From an uncultured Faecalibacterium sp. (GTDB taxonomy: Bacteria; Bacillota; Clostridia; Oscillospirales; Ruminococcaceae): 14,259 nucleotides of DNA. The position numbers were made by a program, and so were the translations under genes. Location: assembly GCA_900765105.1 (NCBI GenBank), contig CAAFQM010000009.1, positions 1 to 14,259 on the forward strand, given 5' to 3'. Each line of letters starts with the position of its first letter. The stretch's first letter is position 1. Below the pieces are notes generated by a model, which was not told the origin of the DNA, did no database searches, and saw only the letters and a program-made list of their open reading frames with translations. Below, piece after piece: positions 1 to 5,768 of this stretch.

Positions 1-10
1 ATAACAACGT

Positions 11-84
<74 letters not shown>

Positions 85-91
85 TCTATAT

Positions 92-169
92 GGTGCCCAT
101 AGCGTAGTCGGTTAACGCGCCAGATTGTGGATCTGGAGACCGTGGGTTCGAGTCCCACTGGGCACCCCA
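92..169 (+). tRNA. tRNA-His (anticodon GUG)
   Basis: The acceptor gtgccca (93-99) pairs with tgggcac (159-165). The extra G at 92 opposite discriminator C166 is the G-1:C73 pair characteristic of tRNA-His. The anticodon loop ttgtgga (125-131) carries GTG at 127-129. Unlike the neighbouring tRNA-Arg, a CCA end is encoded at 167-169. Its last 19 bases before the end (146-164) recur in inverted orientation three times just downstream. Confidence 0.96.
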
Positions 170-171
170 CC

Positions 172-207
172 AAAAGTCCGCTGTTTTCAACAGCGGACTT
201 TTTTTGT
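172..207 (+). terminator. Intrinsic terminator of the tRNA transcript
   Basis: A 14-bp perfect stem (172-185 with 189-202) with loop ttc is followed by a T run to about 206. It starts 3 nt after the encoded CCA end of tRNA-His. The core ccgctgtt/aacagcgg resembles the terminator-like hairpins in the downstream repeats. Confidence 0.9.
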
Positions 208-256
208 ACGGTTGTCCAGTGGGACTCGAACAGCACGACCCGGCCAACGGTCGGGC

Positions 257-283
257 AATCAACAGCCCGGTGGGCTGTTGATT
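257..283. repeat. Central hairpin of repeat unit 1
   Basis: A perfect 12-bp inverted repeat (257-268 with 272-283) with three-base loop ggt. The same hairpin occurs in unit 2 with a paired base change on both arms, which suggests the fold is conserved. Whether it acts as RNA or DNA is unknown. Confidence 0.7.
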
Positions 284-332
284 AGTGCGCGAGTCCCAAC
301 CCATAGGAATGTCTAACAAGGACACTACTTTC

Positions 333-366
333 CCGCTGATGCTTTGCATCGGCGGATTTTTTATTT
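333..366 (+). terminator. Terminator-like hairpin of repeat unit 1
   Basis: A 10-bp stem with one G-U pair (333-342 with 346-355) and loop ttt is followed by attttttattt. It fits an intrinsic terminator read on the plus strand. No gene upstream obviously needs it, unless the repeat itself is transcribed. Confidence 0.55.
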
Positions 367-422
367 GGCGGGGTGCCCAGTGGGGCTCGAACAAGGCGGC
401 TCTGGCGCATCAGCGGCAGAGC

Positions 423-449
423 AACCAACAGCCCAGTGGGCTGTTGGTT
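423..449. repeat. Central hairpin of repeat unit 2
   Basis: A perfect 12-bp inverted repeat (423-434 with 438-449) with loop agt. Compared with unit 1, base 425 is c instead of t and its partner 447 is g instead of a. A U-A pair has been replaced by C-G without loss of pairing. Confidence 0.7.
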
Positions 450-496
450 AGCCTGCGGGTTCCATCCTCTGGGAATGTCTACCGGGGAACCTCCTG

Positions 497-526
497 CCGC
501 TGTTTAAAACAGCGGATTTTTTATTT
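497..526 (+). terminator. Terminator-like hairpin of repeat unit 2
   Basis: Arms ccgctgt (497-503) and acagcgg (509-515) are followed by attttttattt. The arms match the tRNA-His terminator core. Orientation favours termination on the plus strand. Confidence 0.55.
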
Positions 527-571
527 GGCGGGATGCCCAGTGGGACTCGAACCCAATTTACCATAAACATC

Positions 572-604
572 AAGGCCCTTGTCCCGCAGCAGGACAAGGG
601 CCTT
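572..604. terminator. Terminator at the 3' end of the phage operon
   Basis: A perfect 13-bp stem aaggcccttgtcc (572-584) with ggacaagggcctt (592-604), seven-base loop. It lies 5 nt beyond the stop codon of the last minus-strand gene. The T tract is better on the plus strand than on the minus strand, so it may work in both directions and also insulate the operon from transcripts coming out of the repeat array. Confidence 0.75.
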
Positions 605-609
605 TTCCG

Positions 610-1950
610 TTACTTCATCTGTTTCAGGATCTGCGCGATCTGTGCACTGGTGTAGCCTTCCTTCCGCAGGGCACTGGTGATGCTGCTGTCGCTCTTTCCC
701 TGACTGCGCATCAGCATCGCCGTGTATGGCACGGCGGCTTTCTGCGTGCCGCTCACATTCGTGCCTGCACCGCTCTTCTGGCCGGTGCTGCCGGATTTTG
801 CACTGCCGGACGAACCGCCCGCAGCGCCGGAAGTGCCAGCCGCAGCCGCCTTGCTGCCAGCCTGGCTTGCCTTCTGAGCCGCATTGGATTTTTTCAGGTT
901 CCACTCGCCCAGTGCAATATTCAGCTTCTGGCTGGTAACGTCATTGTTGAATTTCTGCTGATTGAGCTTATCCTGATATTCCCGCTCGCTGGCTTCGTTT
1001 TCGTAGCGCTGCTGCTTCAGGCTGTCCGCATACTGCTTTTCCTGAAGCTGCTGGCTCCACTGGGTATCGGCGCGGTCAGCCTCATACTGGCGGTTGTCGG
1101 AATAGATATTGTATCCCGTGTTCAGCAGTCCGCCAAGCATGGAGCCCAGACCCGTTGTGCCACTGAGAACGATCTGCACCGCATCGCCAAGTACGCCCAG
1201 TACGGTCATCACATTGTTGAACGCCTGCTGACGCCGGGCAGCCTGCTGCTGTTCCTGCGCGCTGTAGTAATCATGCAGGGTACCCAGCTGGTTCAGATAG
1301 TCCTGATACTGGCCGTAGTCCTGCGCATAGGCGTTGTTGTAGTCACTGCCCTTCTGTTCCAGCTGGGTGTAATAGTCGGCCAGCTGATTGTTGTAAAGGT
1401 TCTGCGCATCCTGCTCGCTGCCTGTCAGCTGATCCAGCTGGCTCACCAGCTCGTTGCCGCCGCTTTCGTAGGTATCCAGCGCCAGACTGTACAGGGTAGG
1501 GATGGCGCTGTTCAGCGCGCCGATCTGCTGCTGGTATGCCTGCTGCGCCGCACTGGTGGCATAGCTGGAGCCGTATCCGCCGGTGAGCGCCGCCGCCTGT
1601 GCCGCTGCATCCGCGCTGGCGTTGTGAGCATTCTGCAGGTAGGCCTGCTCATACTGACGGTAGAGCGGATCCTGCGTGTAGCTGTACTGGAAGGTCTGCC
1701 GCTGCAGCAGCTGCCCCAGCAGCGAATCGATCTTATCCTGATAGTTGCTCTGATAATCTTTCGGGCGGTTAGCCTGCCATTCCTTCAGCGCTGCCGCCGC
1801 ATCGTTCACTGCCTGACCCGGCTGATAGCTGGCATTCGTCAGCGCGTTTTCCACGTCCTGACGGCTGTTCAGTCCCTCTGCCGAATAGTTGCTCTGCACC
1901 GCAGGCTGCACGGTGCCCAGCACTTCCTCTTCTTTCTTTTTGTTTGCCAT
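610..1950 (-). CDS. Putative phage DNA-ejection / internal virion protein
   Basis: 446 residues. The ATG at 1950 is chosen because AAAGGA sits just upstream; a longer frame to 1998 would overlap the previous gene. The protein is rich in Gln, Tyr, Ala and Asn with long helical stretches (residues 85-245 and 285-355). One hydrophobic, glycine-bearing segment lies at about 247-280. An Ala/Gly/Ser low-complexity stretch (360-405) precedes a short helical tail (420-446). This layout, and the last position after the gp10-like gene, resemble podophage ejection proteins that leave the capsid and cross the host membrane. No specific family motif is recognised, so the role is inferred from composition and gene order. 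A minor tail or structural protein is the main alternative. Confidence 0.6.
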   Translation of the reverse strand: MANKKKEEEVLGTVQPAVQSNYSAEGLNSRQDVENALTNASYQPGQAVNDAAAALKEWQANRPKDYQSNYQDKIDSLLGQLLQRQTFQYSYTQDPLYRQYEQAYLQNAHNASADAAAQAAALTGGYGSSYATSAAQQAYQQQIGALNSAIPTLYSLALDTYESGGNELVSQLDQLTGSEQDAQNLYNNQLADYYTQLEQKGSDYNNAYAQDYGQYQDYLNQLGTLHDYYSAQEQQQAARRQQAFNNVMTVLGVLGDAVQIVLSGTTGLGSMLGGLLNTGYNIYSDNRQYEADRADTQWSQQLQEKQYADSLKQQRYENEASEREYQDKLNQQKFNNDVTSQKLNIALGEWNLKKSNAAQKASQAGSKAAAAGTSGAAGGSSGSAKSGSTGQKSGAGTNVSGTQKAAVPYTAMLMRSQGKSDSSITSALRKEGYTSAQIAQILKQMK

Positions 1951-1966
1951 AACTGTTCCTTTCTCT

Positions 1967-2152
1967 TTACAGGTTCTGCAGCTTTGCGCGCAGCTCATCC
2001 GAGAGGTTCTCGGTGTCCAGATTGGTCAGCACATACTGCAGCTGCTCCTGCATCTGGTACAGGTAGCTGCGCAGGACGCGTGCGTCTTCCGGATCCATAT
2101 TCTCGCTGAGCTTCGGCAGGCCGATCTTATTGATGCCCATCACGCTTGCCAT
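1967..2152 (-). CDS. Small helical phage protein (61 aa)
   Basis: 61 residues, starting MASVMGINKIG. The ATG at 2152 has AGGAGGG six bases upstream and overlaps the end of the preceding gene by 13 bases, implying translational coupling. A later in-frame ATG at 2140 also abuts the stop codon but lies too far from the Shine-Dalgarno sequence. Residues 20-61 look like an acidic amphipathic helix pair (MDPEDARVLRSYLYQMQEQL, then LSDELRAKLQNL). No enzymatic motif is visible. Its place between the gp10-like and ejection-type genes suggests a minor virion component or chaperone; the exact function is not recognised. Confidence 0.65.
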   Translation of the reverse strand: MASVMGINKIGLPKLSENMDPEDARVLRSYLYQMQEQLQYVLTNLDTENLSDELRAKLQNL

Positions 2153-4032
2153 GATGTTCCCTCCTGTCCTGTGATGCCGCCCCTAGCGGCGGCCATCGTC
2201 TTTGCCATGCTGCGCAGGGTGATCTGCCCGGTGCCCCGCAGGCGGAGCCGCAGTGTGCCGTGCCGCCGGGGCACGAACGGCAGGTCGCAGCTGCACCGCT
2301 GTGCCTGCGCAGTGATACTGCCCACAGTCTCCCATGCACCGCCGTCGTAGCTGGCCGATACTTCCACCGTGCTGCAGCACCCGGCGTCCAGCCGCAGGGT
2401 CAACCGGGAAAGATACCGGTCTTCTGCCCCGTCCATGCCGATATCGCCGGTGATCATCTCAAAATGGATTTTTTCCTCTACGCCGTCGGTACTCTGCCAG
2501 TCGGCTTCCCGGTCCGGGTCTGCCGCCCACAGCGCCTGCCCGTCCCAGAGATAGAGCTGCCCGCCGGTGCTGGCCATCTCGTAGGAACAGACATCCTCTT
2601 CGCTCCACAGGCCGCGTTCCGTGTCGTACACCAGCAGCCGTGCCTGACTGCCGCCCTCCCGGGAGATGTGCAGATAATACCTGCCGTCCAGTGCGCCGCC
2701 CACGGCGCTCTGCACATGCGCCAGACGGCCGGCATCCAAAGCCCCGGACACCTTGGCCGGGATGCTGCCGTCCCACGCCATCACCCCGTCCGGCGAGAGA
2801 TAATAGAGGGTCTCGTTCAGCACGCAGAGGCTGCGGGCCGCATTTCTGGCCACGCCCCTGCAGCGCAGGGAGGTGAGCTGAAAATCCGAAGGCTTGGAGC
2901 CGTAGAGTTTGTGCAGGGTATTTTCCTTGAAGAACAGCGCATAGCCCATGCAGGTCGCCGCCCCGGTAAATGCCCCGTCGCTGCCCACCGTGACCGCATA
3001 GCTGTCGGCCGCGATGCCCCGGTAGCTGAACCAGTTCGTGGGGTCGCCCAGCTTACAGGCATAGATGACATTTTCCCGGCTGCTGCAGCCCCAGACCCGG
3101 TTGTCGCATTCGGTCACGAAATCCAGATCCGGCACCCGGCGTTCCAGCTGCACCGTCCCACTCACAGCGATGTTCTTTGTCTCCCTGCCGTCCATGCTGG
3201 TCCACTGCGCGCCGTCCGCGCCCTGCGCCAGTTTGCCATAGAAAAAATCTCCTTCCGGCGTCACACGCACCCGCAGGGCATTTTCCTGCACATCATAGAC
3301 CACAAGGTCGCCGTCCAGTTCCTGCCACATTCCGGCCTGCTTTGCCGCCGTTCCCTGCACCGTCACGGTGTCCCACTGCGCAAACTGCTTTTCGGCTCCC
3401 GCCGCCGTGATGCGGCAGTATTCCAGAGGCACCGCCGTCCAGTTGCCGGAAGCCGAACTGTACACTTCCAGCGTGCCGGTGCTGCTCCACGGGTGTTTTT
3501 CGTCCTCGACCTTCAAAAAGATTTGTCCGTCCTCGGGTTGTTCCGGCTCTTCCCTGCCGCAGCTGTCCGCCTTATAGGTCTTGCCGGAAGCGTCGCAGGG
3601 TACGAACTGCACGCTCTGCCCCTCGGCCTGCCACACCGCACCCAGCGGCTTTACCGAGCCGTCTGCCGTGTCAAAGGACAGCTTGTCGGGGAAGATCAGG
3701 ATCTTTGTTCCAAGACCCACCAGAGCCTTTCTGCCATCGGTCACAACGTCGGTACAGGTCACAGGTCGTTCGACTGCATCGTCCGGGGTGTAGAGCAGGT
3801 CTTTTCCGCAGACGGTCAGCAGGCCATTCAGATGATACATCCCGTTCAGTCCGGTCAGCTCCCGCAGTTTCCGGCGGGGCTTGCGGGTGCTCAGCGCCGG
3901 GAAATCCCGGGCCGAAAAGTTCACGCCTGCGCTGTATTCCGCTTCCGAGCAGGAATACGTTTCGTTCAGCCCGCCGAACGCCCGCACAAGGCTGCGGCTG
4001 TTCGGCAGCTTTGTCCTGTTTGCCAGAACCAT
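2140..4032 (-). CDS. P22 gp10-like beta-rich head-tail (stopper/hub) protein
   Basis: 630 residues. The ATG at 4032 follows AAGGAGG; a longer frame to 4173 overlaps the preceding gene and is rejected. The sequence is beta-strand dominated with Trp/Tyr/Gly turns. A central block at residues 308-375 (DNRVWGCS, then LGDPTNWF, DSYAVTVGSDGAFTGA) and later DGVMAWDG and YLWDGQALWAADP blocks look like propeller blades. In podophages with N4-gp56 or P22-like heads, a protein of this size after the connector gene closes the portal and joins head to the short tail. The C-terminal ~100 residues have a separate beta-sandwich look. Confidence is good for a phage structural protein and moderate for the gp10-like role. 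Confidence 0.68.
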   Translation of the reverse strand: MVLANRTKLPNSRSLVRAFGGLNETYSCSEAEYSAGVNFSARDFPALSTRKPRRKLRELTGLNGMYHLNGLLTVCGKDLLYTPDDAVERPVTCTDVVTDGRKALVGLGTKILIFPDKLSFDTADGSVKPLGAVWQAEGQSVQFVPCDASGKTYKADSCGREEPEQPEDGQIFLKVEDEKHPWSSTGTLEVYSSASGNWTAVPLEYCRITAAGAEKQFAQWDTVTVQGTAAKQAGMWQELDGDLVVYDVQENALRVRVTPEGDFFYGKLAQGADGAQWTSMDGRETKNIAVSGTVQLERRVPDLDFVTECDNRVWGCSSRENVIYACKLGDPTNWFSYRGIAADSYAVTVGSDGAFTGAATCMGYALFFKENTLHKLYGSKPSDFQLTSLRCRGVARNAARSLCVLNETLYYLSPDGVMAWDGSIPAKVSGALDAGRLAHVQSAVGGALDGRYYLHISREGGSQARLLVYDTERGLWSEEDVCSYEMASTGGQLYLWDGQALWAADPDREADWQSTDGVEEKIHFEMITGDIGMDGAEDRYLSRLTLRLDAGCCSTVEVSASYDGGAWETVGSITAQAQRCSCDLPFVPRRHGTLRLRLRGTGQITLRSMAKTMAAARGGITGQEGTSWQA

Positions 4033-4045
4033 CGTTCTCCCCTCC

Positions 4046-4429
4046 TTACCACTTCCACCGGCTCCCGTTTCGGGGCGGGTAGCTGCGCCGCAGCCACGCC
4101 GCCAGATCTGCCACAAGGCTGTTGTACTGCGCCTGCTCCCCGGCGTACCGGTCGGTCTCGCCCAGTGCCGCATCGGTCATTGCGCACAGATAATGCGGAT
4201 ACAGCGCATCATAGGGGGCCGGCACCAGCAGAATATCCTCGTCCTGCAGGCCGTCATCCCACGCAAGATCTGCACCCACATCGTCGTAGGCGTCGGTGCT
4301 GCTGTTGCGGAAGATCCTCTCCCGCAGCATGGCATCGGCTTCTTTCAGCCACGCCTGCCGGGTCGCCAGCGCAATGCGGCTGCCCGGGCGCAGTTCTTCG
4401 GCGCGTTCCAGCGCCTGTCCTGCCGTCAT
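4046..4429 (-). CDS. Putative head-tail connector / head-completion protein
   Basis: 127 residues beginning MTAGQALERAEEL. The ATG at 4429 is preferred because AAGGAG is about ten bases away; a GTG at 4438 would sit one base from it. The protein is helical: an N-terminal helix pair with a Trp (residues 1-42), an acidic central stretch (45-66), a conserved-looking motif at 66-92 (LLVPAPYDALYPHYLCAMTD) and a C-terminal helix ending in RNGSRWKW. The LYPHYL...D...GE.. pattern is typical of small proteins after capsid genes in Clostridia phages that act as adaptors under the portal. The family is not certain. It is the first gene after the hairpin at 4457-4490. Confidence 0.6.
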   Translation of the reverse strand: MTAGQALERAEELRPGSRIALATRQAWLKEADAMLRERIFRNSSTDAYDDVGADLAWDDGLQDEDILLVPAPYDALYPHYLCAMTDAALGETDRYAGEQAQYNSLVADLAAWLRRSYPPRNGSRWKW

Positions 4430-4456
4430 AAACTTCACACTCCTTTTTTATCAGAA

Positions 4457-4490
4457 AAGCCCGGCCGGGCAGGTGCTCCCGGCCGGACTT
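4457..4490 (-). terminator. Strong hairpin inside the head operon
   Basis: A 13-bp stem with one G-U pair (4457-4469 with 4478-4490, loop of 8) is followed on the minus strand by TTCTGATAAAA. The stem is very GC-rich. The T tract is short, so it may terminate only part of the transcripts, or protect the 3' end of the capsid mRNA. It separates the terminase-to-capsid genes from the connector and ejection genes. Confidence 0.65.
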
Positions 4491-4515
4491 TGCATTTACC
4501 GGTTCTGTACGGTGC

Positions 4516-4731
4516 TTACTGCGCCGCGTTTTCTGCCGCCGCGATGCGGGCGGCGGTCAGCTCGTCCTGCATCTGGCTGTGCTCCAGCACTTCGGCCACC
4601 TCGGGCGGCACTTCCACCTCCACGCCGCGGCGGATCTTGTAATTCACGCCGTTGACGCTGACGAACAGGTCGCCCTTGTAGCGGCTGTTGTCCTTGAACA
4701 GCCGGATGCGCACATTTTTCTTTTCAGCCAT
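4516..4731 (-). CDS. Small capsid-accessory protein (71 aa)
   Basis: 71 residues starting MAEKKNVRIRLF. The ATG at 4731 has AAGGAGG eight bases upstream, and that site overlaps the capsid gene's stop codon, so the two are translationally coupled. The first 45 residues look like a small beta domain (RIRLF, DLFVSVNG, YKIRRG, VEVEVPP); the rest is a helix (VAEVLEHSQMQDELTAARIA). Proteins of this size and pattern directly follow the major capsid gene in many Clostridia phages. A decoration or head-fibre role is plausible but not shown by any motif. Confidence 0.7.
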   Translation of the reverse strand: MAEKKNVRIRLFKDNSRYKGDLFVSVNGVNYKIRRGVEVEVPPEVAEVLEHSQMQDELTAARIAAAENAAQ

Positions 4732-4744
4732 CGTCCGCACCTCC

Positions 4745-5743
4745 TTAGTTTGCCGCTGCGGTTGCAGAATAGCTGGAAGCGCTCTCAATGCGCACCATGT
4801 ACTGCTCCACCAGACGTTCCGCCGTACGCATACCCTTCCAGCCCACGGAAGCGCGCTGGTTCAGCGGGTCATCGCCGTAGCCCAGCTGCTTGACGATGTG
4901 TTCCAGACCGCCGCCTTCCAGCTCGGTGACGCCGTAGGCATGGGCACCCAGCACCAGCGTGCCGAACACCGCCAGGCCGGTGGGGCAGGTGGCATCCTTC
5001 CAGATTTTGGCCTCGCTGGTCTCGATGAAGCGGATGTTGCCCAGCTTGCCGATCTCGCCGCGGAACATGGTCTCCGGATCGGCGTACTTGTGCACCTCGA
5101 TGAACTCCTTGCAGGTCTTGAGGTCGTAGGCCGCGTAAGGGTGGATGATGGCAATGTAGCTGTCGCCGATGGGGTCGGCGTTCATTGCGCCCAGCTGCGC
5201 CGCCGCCTGGAAGAACAGCTTCGGGGTCAGGGTACAGGTCTTGTCCAGCGCCTTGCGGCTGGCCACGGCGGTCTCGGTGCCGTCGGTGCCGATCTTGGGC
5301 GCATAGATGACATTTGTGCCGCCTGCCAGCACATCGCGGGTGATGCTGTCCATGGTGCGGCCCGCCTGGCTTGCCAGCACGCGGGGGGCCTGCACCACAT
5401 TGTTGTCGATGGCAGTCATCTGCAGCACATCGGTCAGCGGGGTCCAGCCGCCGTACTGGTGCAGGTCGCTGGTGATGGTGGTCACGTTCAGGGTCTGGCC
5501 GTCCGGCGTCACGCCCTCGGTCAGGGGAGTGGATGCCTTGGGCAGGCTGTCGTACTTGCGGAACTCAATGGTCTTGCCGCCGTTCTGGGGCACCGGGTAG
5601 TAATCCGCAAACTGGTCGTGCACCAGACGCGGCTCGGCCTGGTCGATGAGACGCTTCTCGTAGAAGGTCTTCATCTCCTGCGACATGGTCGCGGTGGTGT
5701 TCAGGTTGTCGGCGAACATCTGGATGTCAAAATTCTTGTTCAT
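4745..5743 (-). CDS. Major capsid protein, N4-gp56 family
   Basis: 332 residues. The ATG at 5743 follows AAAGGA; an upstream ATG at 5791 overlaps the scaffold gene and has no ribosome site. The sequence has the HK97-fold N4-gp56 pattern common in Clostridia phages: a helical start (residues 17-35), then TIEFRKYDSLPKASTPLTEG, PLTDVLQMTAIDNNV and AGRTMDSITRDVLAGGTNVI. A later block, IHPYAAYDLK, is typical of the peripheral domain. The N-terminus reads MNKNFDIQMFADN, very close to the L27-type Prp cleavage site (LNLQFF before Ala), with predicted cleavage between Phe10 and Ala11. The gene directly follows the protease-scaffold fusion. Confidence 0.9.
   Translation of the reverse strand: MNKNFDIQMFADNLNTTATMSQEMKTFYEKRLIDQAEPRLVHDQFADYYPVPQNGGKTIEFRKYDSLPKASTPLTEGVTPDGQTLNVTTITSDLHQYGGWTPLTDVLQMTAIDNNVVQAPRVLASQAGRTMDSITRDVLAGGTNVIYAPKIGTDGTETAVASRKALDKTCTLTPKLFFQAAAQLGAMNADPIGDSYIAIIHPYAAYDLKTCKEFIEVHKYADPETMFRGEIGKLGNIRFIETSEAKIWKDATCPTGLAVFGTLVLGAHAYGVTELEGGGLEHIVKQLGYGDDPLNQRASVGWKGMRTAERLVEQYMVRIESASSYSATAAAN
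5711..5725 (-). other. Predicted Prp-type cleavage site in the capsid protein
   Basis: Codes for IQMFA, capsid residues 7-11. Prp is known to cut L27 between the last Phe and Ala of an LQFFA-like stretch. The matching position and the distance from the N-terminus (10 residues removed here, 9 in S. aureus L27) support the prediction. Confidence 0.6.
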
Positions 5744-5768
5744 AGTCGGTTTCCTTTCTTTTTTCAAA

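Larger units (their letters stand above)
213..554. repeat. Tandem ~160-bp repeats containing an inverted tRNA-His tail
   Basis: Units start at 213, 374 and 534, giving periods of 161 and 160; the third is cut off after about 20 bases. Each unit begins with tgcccagtgggactcgaac or a one-base variant, the exact reverse complement of tRNA-His bases 146-164. Next come a variable stretch, a 12-bp hairpin, the word gaatgtct, and a ccgctg...cagcgg-type hairpin followed by attttttatttggcggg. Units differ at many positions but share the ends and the hairpin plan. No plausible protein is encoded; short frames here are translations of tRNA-like sequence. This accounts for the whole gene-free gap between the tRNAs and the phage operon. 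Confidence 0.85.

Noticed and set aside
146..554. tRNA-His tail copies as phage attL/attR
   Set aside because: The copies are inverted relative to the tRNA and all lie on one side of the phage genes. No direct copy was seen at the other end near 10425-10720.
213..554. CRISPR array
   Set aside because: The period is about 160 bp with only three partly diverged units and internal hairpins; there are no short uniform repeats with unique spacers and no cas genes.
86..566. Short frames across the tRNA-His and repeat region (for example 63, 93 and 102 codons)
   Set aside because: They translate tRNA and hairpin sequence, including the familiar WDSNPR-type artefact peptide; no ribosome sites.
2260..4431. 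A 723-codon open frame on the plus strand opposite the gp10-like gene
   Set aside because: It is antisense to a gene with ribosome site, operon context and credible protein sequence. Its product is Arg/Pro/His-rich as expected for a shadow frame in GC-rich DNA.
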